DNA from: Ascidia mentula
Taxonomy: Eukaryota; Chordata; Ascidiacea; Phlebobranchia; Ascidiidae
Reading direction: 5' to 3'
Assembly (NCBI GenBank): GCA_947561715.1
Contig: OX387201.1
Location: 18,614,001 to 18,678,000 of the forward strand
DNA: 64,000 nt
Shown one piece after another: positions 12,211-23,214 of the stretch. The notes under the pieces are model-generated. The model was given only the letters and a program-made list of their open reading frames with translations. It did not search any database and was not told where the DNA came from. Made by a program: the position numbers and the translations under genes. Within the stretch, counting starts at the first letter, position 1. Every line of letters begins with the position of its first letter.

Positions 12211-12800
12211 CTTGGTCAGTTCCGTAAGCTCTATCTACTTTCCTTAGACGCCCTTGGTCAGTTCCGTAAGCTCAATATATTTTCCTTAGACGCCCTTGGT
12301 CAGTTCCGTAAGCTCTATCTACTTTCCTTAGACGCCCTTGGTCAGTTCCGTAAGCTCAATATATTTTCCTTAGACGCCCTTGGTCAGTTCCGTAAGCTCT
12401 ATCTACTTTCCTTACACGCCCTTGGTCAGTTCCGCAAGCTCAATATATTTTCCTTAGACGCCCTTGGTCAGTTGCGTAAGCTCTATCTACTTTCCTTAGA
12501 CGCCGTTGGTCAGTTCCGTAAGCTCAATATATTTTCCTTAGACGCCCTTGGTCAGTTCCGTAAGCTCTATCTACTTTCCTTAGACGCCGTTGGTCAGTTT
12601 CGTAAGCTCTATCTACTTTCCTTACACGCCCTTTGCCAGTTCCGTGGGCTCAATATATTTTCCTTAGACGCCCTTTGCCAGTTCCGTGAGCTCTATCTAC
12701 ATTCCTTAGACGCCCTTGGCCAGTTCCGTAAGCTGTATATATTTTCCTTAGACGCCACAGGTCAATTCCGTAAGCACCATGTATTTTCCTTAGACTATTT
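12205..12800. repeat. 42-bp tandem satellite with alternating A/B units
   Basis: Unit about CGCCCTTGGTCAGTTCCGTA plus a variable half, ending CCTTAGA. Two versions alternate: A with CTCTATCTACTTTCC and B with CTCAATATATTTTCC, giving an 84-bp higher-order period over roughly 14 copies. The order breaks at the 3' end (two A units in a row, then diverged ones). The length of 42 keeps frame, so a 14-residue peptide repeat (RKLYLLSLDALGQF) can be read, but there is no conserved start or context; I treat it as non-coding. Confidence 0.93.
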
Positions 12801-12930
12801 CCGTTCCTTAGCTCCGTAAATTAGTGTCTGTGAATTTCCTTAGGTTCCTTAGTTCCTTAGCTCCGTAAATTAGTGTGAGTTTCCTTAGATTCCTTAGGTT
12901 CCTTAATCCGTAAATTAGTGTTATCCGAAG
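12800..12930. repeat. Short degenerate repeats trailing the 42-bp satellite
   Basis: Repeated TTCCTTAG(G/C) and CCGTAAATTAGTG blocks follow the satellite and look like a decayed extension of its CCTTAGA/CCGTAA parts. Confidence 0.7.
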
Positions 12931-13544
12931 CAACTTGTTTATTGGTTCCTTTGCTATAGTTAGCCATACATTTATAACAAATATTCTTGGAAATGTAGCT
13001 GAAAATGTTTAGCGTAAGGTTGAGCAGTAACTTTAGGCTTTGGTTGTCCAGAAGCAGAAACAAAATTGTTTGTCAAATCGGGTTGCTGATGTGTGGGATT
13101 GATGCTCGTAATATTTCACGAAACTCAGCTGTTGTCGCTAATGGAAAAACTAATCAAACAGATGATGTACTTCTTAGGTTTGTTGTCAAATGTCTGCAAC
13201 TGTAGTTAAAAATATAAGTTTGATTATTAAAAAGCAACAGATAGCTTTTATGTGCATGTTTGGTATTGCCTACTTCAAAGGGGCACGTATGTCAACGTAA
13301 TGTAAGTTAGATTCAAAATGTGGTTTAATACTGATGACAATATTGTTATCGCTAACGTAAACTATAACACGATGTTGTATTTTTGTATTTACAAAGCATG
13401 AATCGACACAACAAAAAGGATATACTGCCCCAATAACAGAGCAAATTCGTTTATTTGGGGCAAAAGAGCAATCACATTCTTTTCGTTAAACTGTAGGAAT
13501 TACGAAAGTTACAGTGCGCCAAAAACGTCACACTTCACTGATCA

Positions 13545-13855
13545 CATCTCACGTAAAGTTTTGCTTTTGTGTGATGCTATTAACGCAACGAAGAGAATAG
13601 CGTGGCGTGCAGTTAAAGCATGCTAGTTCAACCATTTCGGCAGAAGGAACACGTACAGTTTGCATATGATTTCACGAAACAGTTAACAATTAATTTATGA
13701 TTTTGTTTTCTTTTAACGTTAGCATAACGGACTTAGTCATGTTTTACCTTTCTTGACTTTGTTAAAAAGAAGTAGTGTTGGTCGCTTATTCATGCTACTT
13801 GCTAGAAATAATGACCTGTTTTGTTACGTATAATATTTAAAGATATTAGCCTATA
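13545..13855. repeat. Dispersed repeat E, copy 1
   Basis: Matches 16965-17235: TGTGTGATGCTATTAACGCA, GCGTGCAGTTAAAGCA, AGTCATGTTTTACCTTT. Confidence 0.86.
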
Positions 13856-14689
13856 TGCCAATATTACTTTTTGCGTTCAATGGCCGGGAAATCGTTTTCT
13901 AGACAAGGTCTCCATATCCTAAAAATTGGAGATAAAAGCGGCGCGAGGTTGCCAGCAAAAGGTCTTTCGAAATAAAGATATCAGCTTCTGCATGTTTCAA
14001 ACAACAAAATTATTGCTCTAACAAACACTCAAAAAACAACGTCTGTAAACATGAAAATTGTTCGTCGGATTTGAAAGTCATATTATTCGTTGCGCCTTGG
14101 AAAGTTCGCGTGCTTATGACTGTCGGCTGTATTTCGACCATACAGTGCTGTTGTTTTAATACAAGAATCGTTTCAACCAACAGAGGTTAGCTGCACTTCA
14201 GAGTTAAGTGTGAGATTAAACAAAAGTGTTTCTATTTATTTATGCATAAATTGACAAACTTCATGCGTCATGTTTGGTTTGTTATTTGTATGTGTTTGGA
14301 AGGTTAAAGTAGGGTGAGTTATTAAGTTTTACTAGTAGCTCAGTTGTTACAAAGAATTAAAGCTGTGACATAACATCCACATGAAATATTTGTGAATGGA
14401 GATTCCGATTCTTCAAAAACCTAGCATTAGTGCCGTTTGGCATTTTCGTCACATTCTCACAACCCCAAAACTGTTTCCGCTAGGGCTATGTTTCTGTTGC
14501 TGGACAAATCTCGGTTTGCCTGCGTTCCCGCGCACAGGCCAACTGGGTCGGTCAATATCCAACGTGTCGTCCAATCAGCAGGCCGCTGGCACGGTTTGCA
14601 AGTTTTTACTTTTTGGAACATAAAAGTGGCCACATGCATGTAGGCCAACGCTCTCGACTTCATCTTTCTGATTCGTTTGCACACTTTCG

Positions 14690-15470
14690 GCTTCGGGAAA
14701 GGTATCGGTTGTGGGATTCATTCGATGGAAGTGAACCATTTGCTTTTTACCAGCCGCTTTCTCGATGATATAGTTGACGGGTTCGAGGCCACTTTGACAA
14801 CGCGATAAGGTCGCTCTAGCTTTTGCATTTTCCCACCAAGACTGCTGGTTTCGTGATTAGAATGCAATCACCGACTGAATGTGGTGTCCCGTGTTGTCGC
14901 CGATCGTATTAACTTGTCATCCGCTAGTGCTGGAGTCGGAGACTTTTCACATCATTTCCTTCGTTGTTCCAAAAAACCGCGTAAACGATGGATTTCGGCT
15001 TCGTTTGACATCTCGTTCCCTTTTTCGACATTTTCCCCAAGCAAATCTACACAAGAAGTGGTAGTGGTGGCCCTGTCAAAAGCGTGTGGGGTGGGAATGC
15101 CCAGACTGATATCCTGATCGCGTGAGTGGTAGAAGCCCAACCACATCAACCTTAACACGCTGTATCGGGCTATTTACCGTCGAGCGGACAAATGCTGCCT
15201 GTGGCCGTTGTGCGTTTTTTTAATAATATTGGCACTCGATACAACCCCGACAAAACTGTTCTACTGCTTCACGCCACCTGTACCAATGGTAACTTTCGGC
15301 GACTTTCGAGAGGGTCTTCACGATTCCTAGATGCCCACAACCGAGTGCGTCTTCTTGTAGTGCAACAATAACCTCTTGTCTTAAACTTAGAGGGAAAACT
15401 ACTTTAAGTACGATCTTTTCCCCGGAATCAGTTTCCACGCACAACTCCTTTCCCTAAAAAAAGGCACTAC
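14690..15470 (-). pseudogene. Second Ty3/gypsy integrase fragment with internal deletion
   Basis: Reading on the minus strand, 15444-15220 encodes an H2C2 zinc-binding module: the pattern H-x(20+)-H, then C-x2-C in CRGCIECQ. About 15150-14950 resembles the end of an integrase core. About 14870-14700 resembles the C-terminal SH3-like module (LERPYRVV, then VNYIIEKAAGKKQMVHFH in a shifted frame). The spacing is too short for a whole catalytic core, so that part is deleted. Frameshifts and stops make it inactive. Confidence 0.72.
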
Positions 15471-15849
15471 ACTTGAGTCTTGCTGGCGAAACCAGTGGGT
15501 GTGGTGACAAGGTCCTGGCTCCTCGCCAAGTTATTACGGAATTATTTCGACAGGGCGGGAATTGAGCCTCGTGGAATTTAAGCGGCGACCCCTTATTACC
15601 AAATACAACCCTAGAGACTCAAATAAGATCATTACCCTAACCCTGTCTCCCTAATTCAAAAATGGCCCGGAACCTGCAATAACGAACATTTAGGCCAAAA
15701 TACCTCACACTGGTTTCACTAAATGGGCGTCAACAAAATACTCACTTCGCCACAATGAAAACCACTGTATAGCGCGACGCACACCTTATGGGTCATTCAC
15801 GAGGCACTTCTTGCACCAGCCAATCAACCAATCAACGACTTGCACGTAA

Positions 15850-16165
15850 ACCAATGGAGCGTTACAGGATTCGGAAATAAATCCAAATAAAACAAAAGAA
15901 TTGTGCGATGTGTTGTGCGCAAACGTAATAAAGACTGCTTTAAATAAACAACACAGATAATCAAAGAAAGCAAAAAGAAAAACATTAGTGCCTTTAAATA
16001 AACAATAAAAACAACATTAAAGCATTAGTGCCTTGTATCATTTTCGCCACACTTAATAACGATGAATGAATCAAAAAGTAATCTGTCCTCGTGTACATAA
16101 GGTTTGTTTGTCAGCTGTGACGTCAAAAGTTCCAGCGAATTCAGCTTCGCTTTTATGTGAAAAAG
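15850..16165. repeat. Dispersed repeat D, copy 2
   Basis: Same family as 11340-11660; an internal block (TTTAAATAAACAA, ATTAGTGCC) is duplicated. A short piece also occurs near 14420-14455. Confidence 0.88.
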
Positions 16166-16964
16166 TCGGGCAATATACGAGAAAATATGTCTAACAAGCG
16201 AATGTGTGTAGACAGGTCATTGCGGAAACAAACATGACTGTACTGAAAATTACTCATCTGGAAAGTAGTGTAGGCCTACATTATATTCTGATATGAAGAT
16301 CAATACCAATCAATAGAGTTTAAAGTGTATGTAGTCGGCTCAACACCAATCTTAACAAAAACCAGAGGTAAACATCGTTTTTTATGTTGTACAACAAAGC
16401 TAAGTCGTATCATGACGCCAGTCTCAATATAGGAAAAATGTTATGAGCCTGAAGTTCAGCAAACTTAGTGCGCAGTCGACAAAGTATAATTAAAGCTGTT
16501 GGAAAATCCTTTCTAAAAACAATTTCATTAATTTGGAATAATATCAGCAATCAGCATTTAAAAATTCAACCAGCATTGTTACAATACTTAATTTCTTTTG
16601 TTGTTTGGGGGAAATTTTTTATATTTGCTCATTAGCGCCACCTATAGTTAGCGTCATCAGTCGTCTGCGCAACGATAATTGAAATCGCAAACTAGCCCAG
16701 ATGGTAAAAAGTGTACTTTAACTTTGGTAAACTGTGAACAAATACTTGTTGCAAAAATAGTAATTCCAGAAGGGTATTTTTTTGTGCAGAATATCAGTGA
16801 ACATTTTCAAATTTTCTTGTAATCTGGTAAAAGTGTACAGGTCAGAAAAAATTCTAATTTTTGGCTACTAGGTCCTGGGTGTCCAACATCTGATTTAAGA
16901 AAAACAAATTGCTTTCTGACAGGAAAAAAGCCTTGGGTCCAGTGATCACAACACATGAAATGAT

Positions 16965-17235
16965 TTTCTCTTGTGTGATGCTATTAACGCAAAAAAGAGA
17001 ATAACGTAGCGTGCAGTTAAAGCAAGAGCGTCCAACGTATTCGGCTAAAGGACCACAAACAGTTTACATATGATTTCCCGAGTACCTTGACAGGGAATTT
17101 ATGATCTTGTTTTCTTTTGACGTCCGCATAAAAAACGACATAGTCATGTTTTACCTTTTTTACTTTGTCTAAAAAACAATAACGTTAGTCGTTTAATCAT
17201 GCTAGTTGCTTGAAATGCTCACCTGTTTTTGTACT
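16965..17235. repeat. Dispersed repeat E, copy 2
   Basis: Direct copy of 13545-13855 with small differences. Confidence 0.86.
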
Positions 17236-17239
17236 TGCC

Positions 17240-18547
17240 GATATAAAAAATGCAAACCTAGGTATGGTCTACAGGCTACCAGTGCACAACGCTCAAATAA
17301 ATATCATTTAACAAATGCAATTTTCTTCACTAAATATAATTTTCCTGCATCATTCGTTCATTTCCGTGAAAAATTTGAGATACAGTAGAGTTCACCATGC
17401 CCTCAGATCTACTGCAAACCGACCAACGCCCAGTGTTTTCCACACGACCATAGAAAATACCACGAAATAATGAAATTAGTGTGATTTTTCACGAGTAAGC
17501 ATAAACAATACGAAGCGAATATTTCACAACGATAATGACATGACAACCGATAGAACCTTAACCATAGCAATGGTTGGCAAACCCAGGCATGTGTACAAGT
17601 CAGGCATGTGATAAGTTGTTGGATCGTTTTGTATTGTATTTACCCAATAGAAATTGCATAAAATGAGGCGATTGCTGATGCTGACTTTATCAGTCAAAGT
17701 TTATGGTGGGCACACATATGTTTGCACATGGTTCTTTAAAATTTTGACGTAATTTGTAAACCGACACGCTGCGTTTAATGAGTTGCCTACCCCTAGCTCA
17801 GCGGTTATTAACTCATGTGACGATAATTTTCATACAGTGAGTCACTTAAAATTGCAGCAACTCGAACTGCGGAATGATGGGTTGTCTGCGCAACACAGCA
17901 GCATCAATTCGGATTAAGGCGTCACAAAGAAGGTCAAAGGTTTATGTTTATCTTGACCCATAAGACTAAACAGTAGTTGTCGGTTACTTGCTGATCACTT
18001 ACTAATATTTCACAAATTATGATGGTGAATTTACTTGCAAATATATCGGTTTGTTTGTCAGAGGTGGTAGTGTAAGGCTTGGTGTGTGTCCATCGTATTA
18101 ACTCCTAGTTTTATTCTAACCAAGCAATTGAAAACTTTTAACAGTTGCCATTAAACTACAAAAATGCTTCAACTAAAAGTAGTGTTTTTGATGTCTTGCA
18201 AAAAAAAATTTAATTTGGACATCACTGTACCATTTTGGGGAGAACACAACATACAATGATGAATAGTCATTTTGCTGCAGCATCTTTCTTGCTTAAGACA
18301 CATTAACCTAATCTGTGACATACCCTATGTAAAGATCCTAACATGTTAATTTGTTTGGCAAAAGTGTGTCCATGACCTTGTTGACCTAATCTGTACAGCA
18401 TTAGGATTTATATAGACATTGTTTGGCTAAACCTTATTACAATAATGTGATTTTGTTGACAGTTAAATTGTTTGTTACTTTTTGTTAAATGGTGATTGTC
18501 TTTCTAAAAGAAGCTTAAAACCAGCAAGTATCAACAGAGATAGCAAG
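17240..18547. other. Upstream region of the NLR gene
   Basis: No death-fold or other domain exon is visible on the plus strand here apart from repeat F copy 1 (17700-17880). The NLR promoter should lie here, but no core element was convincing. Confidence 0.5.
17700..17880. repeat. Dispersed repeat F, copy 1
   Basis: Shares TTTTGACRTAATTTGTAAAC and the following 100 bases with 19285-19450. Confidence 0.84.
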
Positions 18548-19224
18548 ATGAAAAGAACGTCTGACACAAAATGTCAGAATGATTCTCAAATTAAGCCACA
18601 GATACCAGGTAGGATGAGTTTTGATTCCATATCTAAAAAACACATTTAACGTTGTTTGGTTGATTTATTACAACCATGTAACACATTTAAATTCAGAATG
18701 CTGGCAGCAATAAAAAGAGCTGTTTTCCAAACTTTTACATTATTTCTTTCACATCATTGCTATGATCAGAAACCATTGAAATATGAAATTTCCTGTACTT
18801 CACCCTGTATGCTGATGAACATTATTAGGCTAGGTAACAAAGTTTTAATTTTTCGAGGTCCATCGCAGCAAGTATCAGCACAGGGGGCAAGCATGTCCGA
18901 CAGCGCTGTTGGAATTCAGGGTGATGTCTACATAACCAAAAACTACTACAGTCAAGGTAACCAAGGGTATTGCAAATTAATGCAGGGAAAGACAATTTGA
19001 AAATATTCTTTTTTAAACAGGGTCTTGAGCTTTCTAGTTATGTTAGTTTTCTATTCATGTAGATTAACCAGAAAATTTATTCAAGTGCCAATTGATATAT
19101 ATAATATGAAGTTATATCGGTTCATGGGCAAAGTTTAATTTGAGCTGATTTTATGCTGACATTATTCAATTTACTGAAAACATAGGTACACCAAGCACAA
19201 AAGAAGATGATGAACAAAATGAAG
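18548..19224 (+). CDS. NLR leader exons 1-3, short Gly/Ser/Gln segment in place of a death-fold domain
   Basis: Exon 1 (18548-18608) gives a 20-residue polar N-terminus. Exon 2 (18858-18956) gives a 33-residue segment whose core reads SAVGIQGDVYITKNYY. Exon 3 (19186-19224) gives a 13-residue acidic linker. The exon-2 core alternates small, polar and beta-branched residues around G-I-Q-G-D-V, a composition like that of short amyloid-type signalling motifs found before NACHT or NB-ARC domains in other organisms. That resemblance is an inference from composition; no canonical RHIM tetrad is present. Donors (GTAGGATG, GTAACC, GTAAAA) and acceptors are good, and all three junctions are phase 1. 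Confidence 0.7.
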
Positions 19225-22200
19225 GTAAAATATTTTGTGATCTACTTCTGCAACAAGAACACAATCGTATTGTTGAAATGTCAAAATATTATGGTGTTCG
19301 AGCCTGTATGTTTGCATGCTATGTCATTAGAATTTTGACATAATTTGTAAACCGGCACACTTTGTTTAAAGGGATGCCAACCCCTACCTTAGAGGTATTG
19401 GCGATGTGACATTAATTTTAACACAGTGAATCACCGTCTGCCGTAAAAACAATACACTGCAATAGCGAAACTATGATTAATGATGAACCTGAATTGGAAT
19501 GGTTTTTGGAGGAATTTCTGATGACTTGTGTTTTTTGATTTCAGAAAAAGTGCAGCAAGAAGCCATCGAAATCATTAAAAGTCGACATAATGTACTAAAG
19601 ACTGTCATGTCTCTTCCTGGTTTAAGAGAAGATGGAATCCCAAATGTTAATCCAAAACTGGAAAAACTTGACTTTTACAAGGGTATTGATCCCAAGAGAG
19701 AAAAGGAATTTGTGCCATCAACAATGAGGGACAGTGTAAATCAAGTTAAAGGCGAACCCACAACATTTGAGGAATTCCTGATTACACTTCATGAAGGTCA
19801 CCAGTTTATAGCAATTGCAGGATTGCCAGGATCGGGAAAAACTATGTTATCCAAGAAACTGCTGAAACACATCAAAAAGGGGTATTTGATGTTACACCTA
19901 AACTTCATGAATATAGACTATGGTGATGACAAACTTACACTTCAAGAGCTCCTACTGGACAGGCAGTTTCCTGATACCAAGCAAACTGTCCTTGATGCTG
20001 CATTCAGATGGATGAAGCAAAACCAAGAAAAGTGCATTTTAGTATTTGATGGTCTGGATCAGGCAACATGGTCACTGGAAAATGTAAAGCAAATTAATAC
20101 AGATTACAAAACTCAGTTTACAGTTCAACAGCTTGTTGCAAATCTCTGCAGCAAAACCCTGTTCAGAAATGCAACAGTAATCTTTACATCACGTCCGCAT
20201 TCCCTGCTTGCCATTCCTGTGGAACTTCGTCCAAATTCTACCATTTATGTCCATGACCTTGCTACAGAAGACATGAAAAAGCTGTTTTATTTCTATGCTG
20301 AAGAAAAAGCAAGTGAACTGTTCGAAAAACTTGAAACTGAATCTCCACAAATGCTAAGTTTTTGTCACAATCCATTGCTTTTACAATTTGTTTTGTATGC
20401 CTGTTTGTTTGGTGGCCCAGACAGTTTTAACACAATTACCAACTTATTCCATGCAGTATTGCAACAATTTAATGTATCTAAATATGCAAAGGGCAAGAGC
20501 ATAAACTTTGTCATAAAAGCCCTTGGCAAAATGGCCTACTATGGAATGACTCGCCGCACTGTTGTGTTTAGCCATGCAGACCTTTCTGCAGTGGACCTAG
20601 AGCATATTAATGTTCAGGATGTGATAATTAAGCTTGTAAAACACTCTTGGTTCTCACATCGTAAAGTTTTCGATGGTTCCGAAACTTTCTTTTTCTTTTC
20701 ACATCAAATGTTACAAGAATTTATTTGCGCCTTTTACATTTCCTTTTTTATGCCTGTTGAAGAATTCAACCAGATCATTGATGAGGTGGTGAAAGTGTCA
20801 CACTGGGCCATGGTGCGACGATTTGTCTGTGGCCTTTTGCTTGGACAGAAACGTCGTAAGCATGGCATTAACTATTTTTACAATATCTTTCTAATTTTCC
20901 TAATTGTTGTTTTTGCAAGTAGTATCAGGAAGTTATCTTGCTGAAGGAAATTTGGAGTCTGGATCTGACGGTGATGTTGCTTGCTCTGAGACAGATTCAT
21001 GGATCCAGGAAAAAGGTATCTTTGCTATGTAAACCTGTAACTGCAACACATATTACCTGGTTTACTATTTGTGCAACACAAGCTTTCTATTTGTGTAACA
21101 TTTGTAAACATTTTTTGAAAACAGTGATTTATCAATCACATTAAGTGAATGTTCACAGGTTACAGAAATTAAACAGGGATGAACAGTACATTTGCAAAAA
21201 AAAAAGTTACACATATATTCCACTATTTAGTGACATGCATTGATTTGAAAATTGGAAGCTCCTGCTTTTGCCCCAAAATGAAAACTTTGTCAACATAACT
21301 CCTGTATCCTGGGTCAAATTTTGTTAAAATTTTTATTTGCAGCCACAGGTTTGCATTTGAAACACATGTCATGTTTTAAAGTTTCAGGTAATGGCTTACG
21401 GCATTGAATGATTTGACATGCAAACGCCACACGAAACGATTCCTTAGCCATGTTAAAACATTGCATCCACAAATTTCAATGTTTAGTGACCAAGCATAGC
21501 TGTACCAATGGTGTATGTGTTCATTTTTACTGCACTACGGTTAGAAATTCAGAGATTTTTTGTTTTACCTGAGGAGTCCCAACTGTAGGGCCGCGGACTA
21601 GTACCGGTACATTTTCAACCTGTCCTCCCAACTTGTCGGCTAGGATTTTGTGTGGTACACGCCTTACAAACACGCAACTATAAATACAGGTTGGGCACAT
21701 ATGCCCATCCCCAGTAAACTATAACATGGTATTATCTTTGCCAAGGCTCTCGTTACTAATACTACTGCGTTAGACATGTAACATGCGTATACTTGATTCA
21801 TTTATTGATGTCCTCTGCTTTACTGCATTAAATAACCTTTAGTTCCTACAGATAATATCTGTGTTTCCGCAAAACATACAGGTAGAAATAATTCGTCCAA
21901 CCAAATACATGTCAACAGTTTTATTGCAAATGTTGTTTTTTCTTGTTTTCCAGACAAACGTGCGAAATTATTGGATGCGCTTTCAAGATATCTCCAATCT
22001 CAACCCATGCAATACGATCTACTGAGTGAGTAAATGATATGAATGCCAACAGTTTAATGCGTGTTTGTAAACACAACATTTATTTGCGTAACAATGGGTG
22101 GGTTTGTTACGTCACACAGTCATTGTTTGAACCGAACACTCAATGCAGTTTTTTTTAGTTGTGATTAAATGTTGTGGAGGAAAGACGCGTTTATTTCTGT

Positions 22201-23097
22201 CGTGTAATTAATATATTTTCTGATAATTTAAACGTTTCATATTGGATTGATTTGTTGGTTCTTGTGTTGATTAAATCCGACTTAAACGTGGGGAATTCTG
22301 TGCAAGAATAAAGTAAGTTTTAGTTTAAGTGATTTTATTAAAACTGGAAACCAGACATCTGCTTTTTTAATAAACTTTCCTGTTTTGTTTCAGATTTATT
22401 TCTGGATTTGAAGGAAATCCAAAAATGCCACCAAGAAAAAATCGCCAGGTTTTGTCCTCAGTTGTTGAATTTTACCCAAACCCGACTTCACTCAATCGTT
22501 CAGGTTTTGGCGGAATTTTTACCAAAAGTTACAAGAAACGATTTGGCGCTGTGGCTGTGGAATTGCGACCTGAACTCCGAAGATTTAACGATTATTTGTG
22601 AAGCAATAAAAAGAATGAAACAAAAGGTTTGTTTGTGTTTTTATTTATTTTGTAACCAAGATTCTGTTTTAAATCCCTGACATTTTTTGCAAAAGTTTAT
22701 TTATTTAAAGAAAAAACACGGATTCGTTTTAGTTTTGGGATAAAATGTTGCTTCTTCCTGGTTCTGAATGTATAGAAATATTTCCAACAAACAATGTTTT
22801 TATTTTAAATAGTTGGAAATTCTCCTCCTGAGTGGAAACGAGTTTCGCGGAAAAGACGACGGGAAAAAAATTTGTGGGATTTTACCGAAGGTTGGGGTGG
22901 AGTTGAATCTGCGTGGGTGGAAAATGGATCCAGAGTCGATTAAGATGGTGGAGGAAGAACTTGCTAATATGGAAAACCCTGTGAGGATTTAATTTATATT
23001 TGTATAAAAACATTTATTTGTGATATTTCATAAAATTTAAACTTTTTGTGACTTTTTTCAGCCGAAAGTTTGGGGTTTGGATGAAGGTCAACAGTGA
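18548..23097 (+). CDS. NACHT-LRR (NLR-type) protein, 9 coding exons, complete
   Basis: I assembled nine exons, each with a GT donor and AG acceptor and a continuous frame: 18548-18608, 18858-18956, 19186-19224, 19545-20855, 20929-21015, 21954-22025, 22394-22626, 22813-22980, 23062-23097 (TGA). They give 701 aa. Exon 4 carries the NTPase: Walker A GLPGSGKT (residues 159-166), Walker B CILVFDGLDQ (230-239), a TSRPH sensor motif (281-285), HNPLLLQF (341-348) and a winged-helix FSHQMLQEF motif (about 451-459). All are typical of animal NLR proteins, which are cytosolic oligomerising innate sensors. Exons 7-8 encode a short leucine-rich stretch (about one to two repeats). No CARD, PYD or death domain is visible; exons 1-3 give a 66-residue Gly/Ser/Gln-rich leader. 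The start is the ATG at 18548; the frame stays open upstream to a TAA at 18464, so an upstream exon is not excluded. The ligand cannot be read from sequence. Confidence 0.86.
19285..19450. repeat. Dispersed repeat F, copy 2, inside NLR intron 3
   Basis: The second copy lies in the 320-base intron between NLR exons 3 and 4 and makes up about half of it, so the insertion is intronic and spares the reading frame. Confidence 0.84.
19545..20855 (+). CDS. NLR NACHT and winged-helix exon (exon 4)
   Basis: This single 1311-nt exon (437 codons) holds the whole NACHT ATPase and winged-helix region of the NLR gene. The acceptor is the polypyrimidine tract ending TTTCAG at 19544. The donor is GTAAGC at 20856; reading on past it gives a hydrophobic tail and a stop at 20944 that belong to the intron. 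The exon is phase 1-1, so it could be skipped or duplicated without a frameshift. Confidence 0.9.
22394..23097 (+). CDS. NLR C-terminal leucine-rich exons 7-9
   Basis: Exons 22394-22626, 22813-22980 and 23062-23097 encode the C-terminus. The hallmark run LALWLWNCDLNSEDL, followed by LEILLLSGNEF, has the spacing of ribonuclease-inhibitor-type leucine-rich repeats. Exon 9 adds 11 residues and the stop TGA at 23095. An AATAAA at 23209-23214, 112 bases past the stop, is a plausible polyadenylation signal. The repeat region is very short for an NLR, leaving little ligand-binding surface. Confidence 0.78.
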
Positions 23098-23208
23098 TCC
23101 CCCCCCTCATCCGATCCAGATTTCAGTGATCCGGATTGAAGCAGAATCTCAACACGAAAACTATTTCCTGTTCCCGAATTATTTGTGTTTTGTTTTCGTG
23201 ATTTTAAA

Positions 23209-23214
23209 AATAAA
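23209..23214 (+). promoter_or_regulatory. Candidate polyadenylation signal of the NLR gene
   Basis: Canonical AATAAA 112 bases past the NLR stop codon. It is the first such hexamer downstream on the plus strand. Confidence 0.5.

Noticed and set aside
12472..12819. 115-codon open frame with a 14-residue repeat
   Set aside because: It follows the 42-bp satellite, whose length is a multiple of 3; the start lies in the middle of the array where one unit happens to read ATG-like by variation.
18858..18956. Canonical RHIM motif in the NLR leader
   Set aside because: The G-I-Q-G-D order does not match the required core tetrad; only a general amyloid-like composition remains.
20856..20944. Hydrophobic C-terminal tail of the NACHT open frame as a membrane anchor
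   Set aside because: It is intron read-through past a strong GTAAGC donor; the next exon at 20929 continues the frame.
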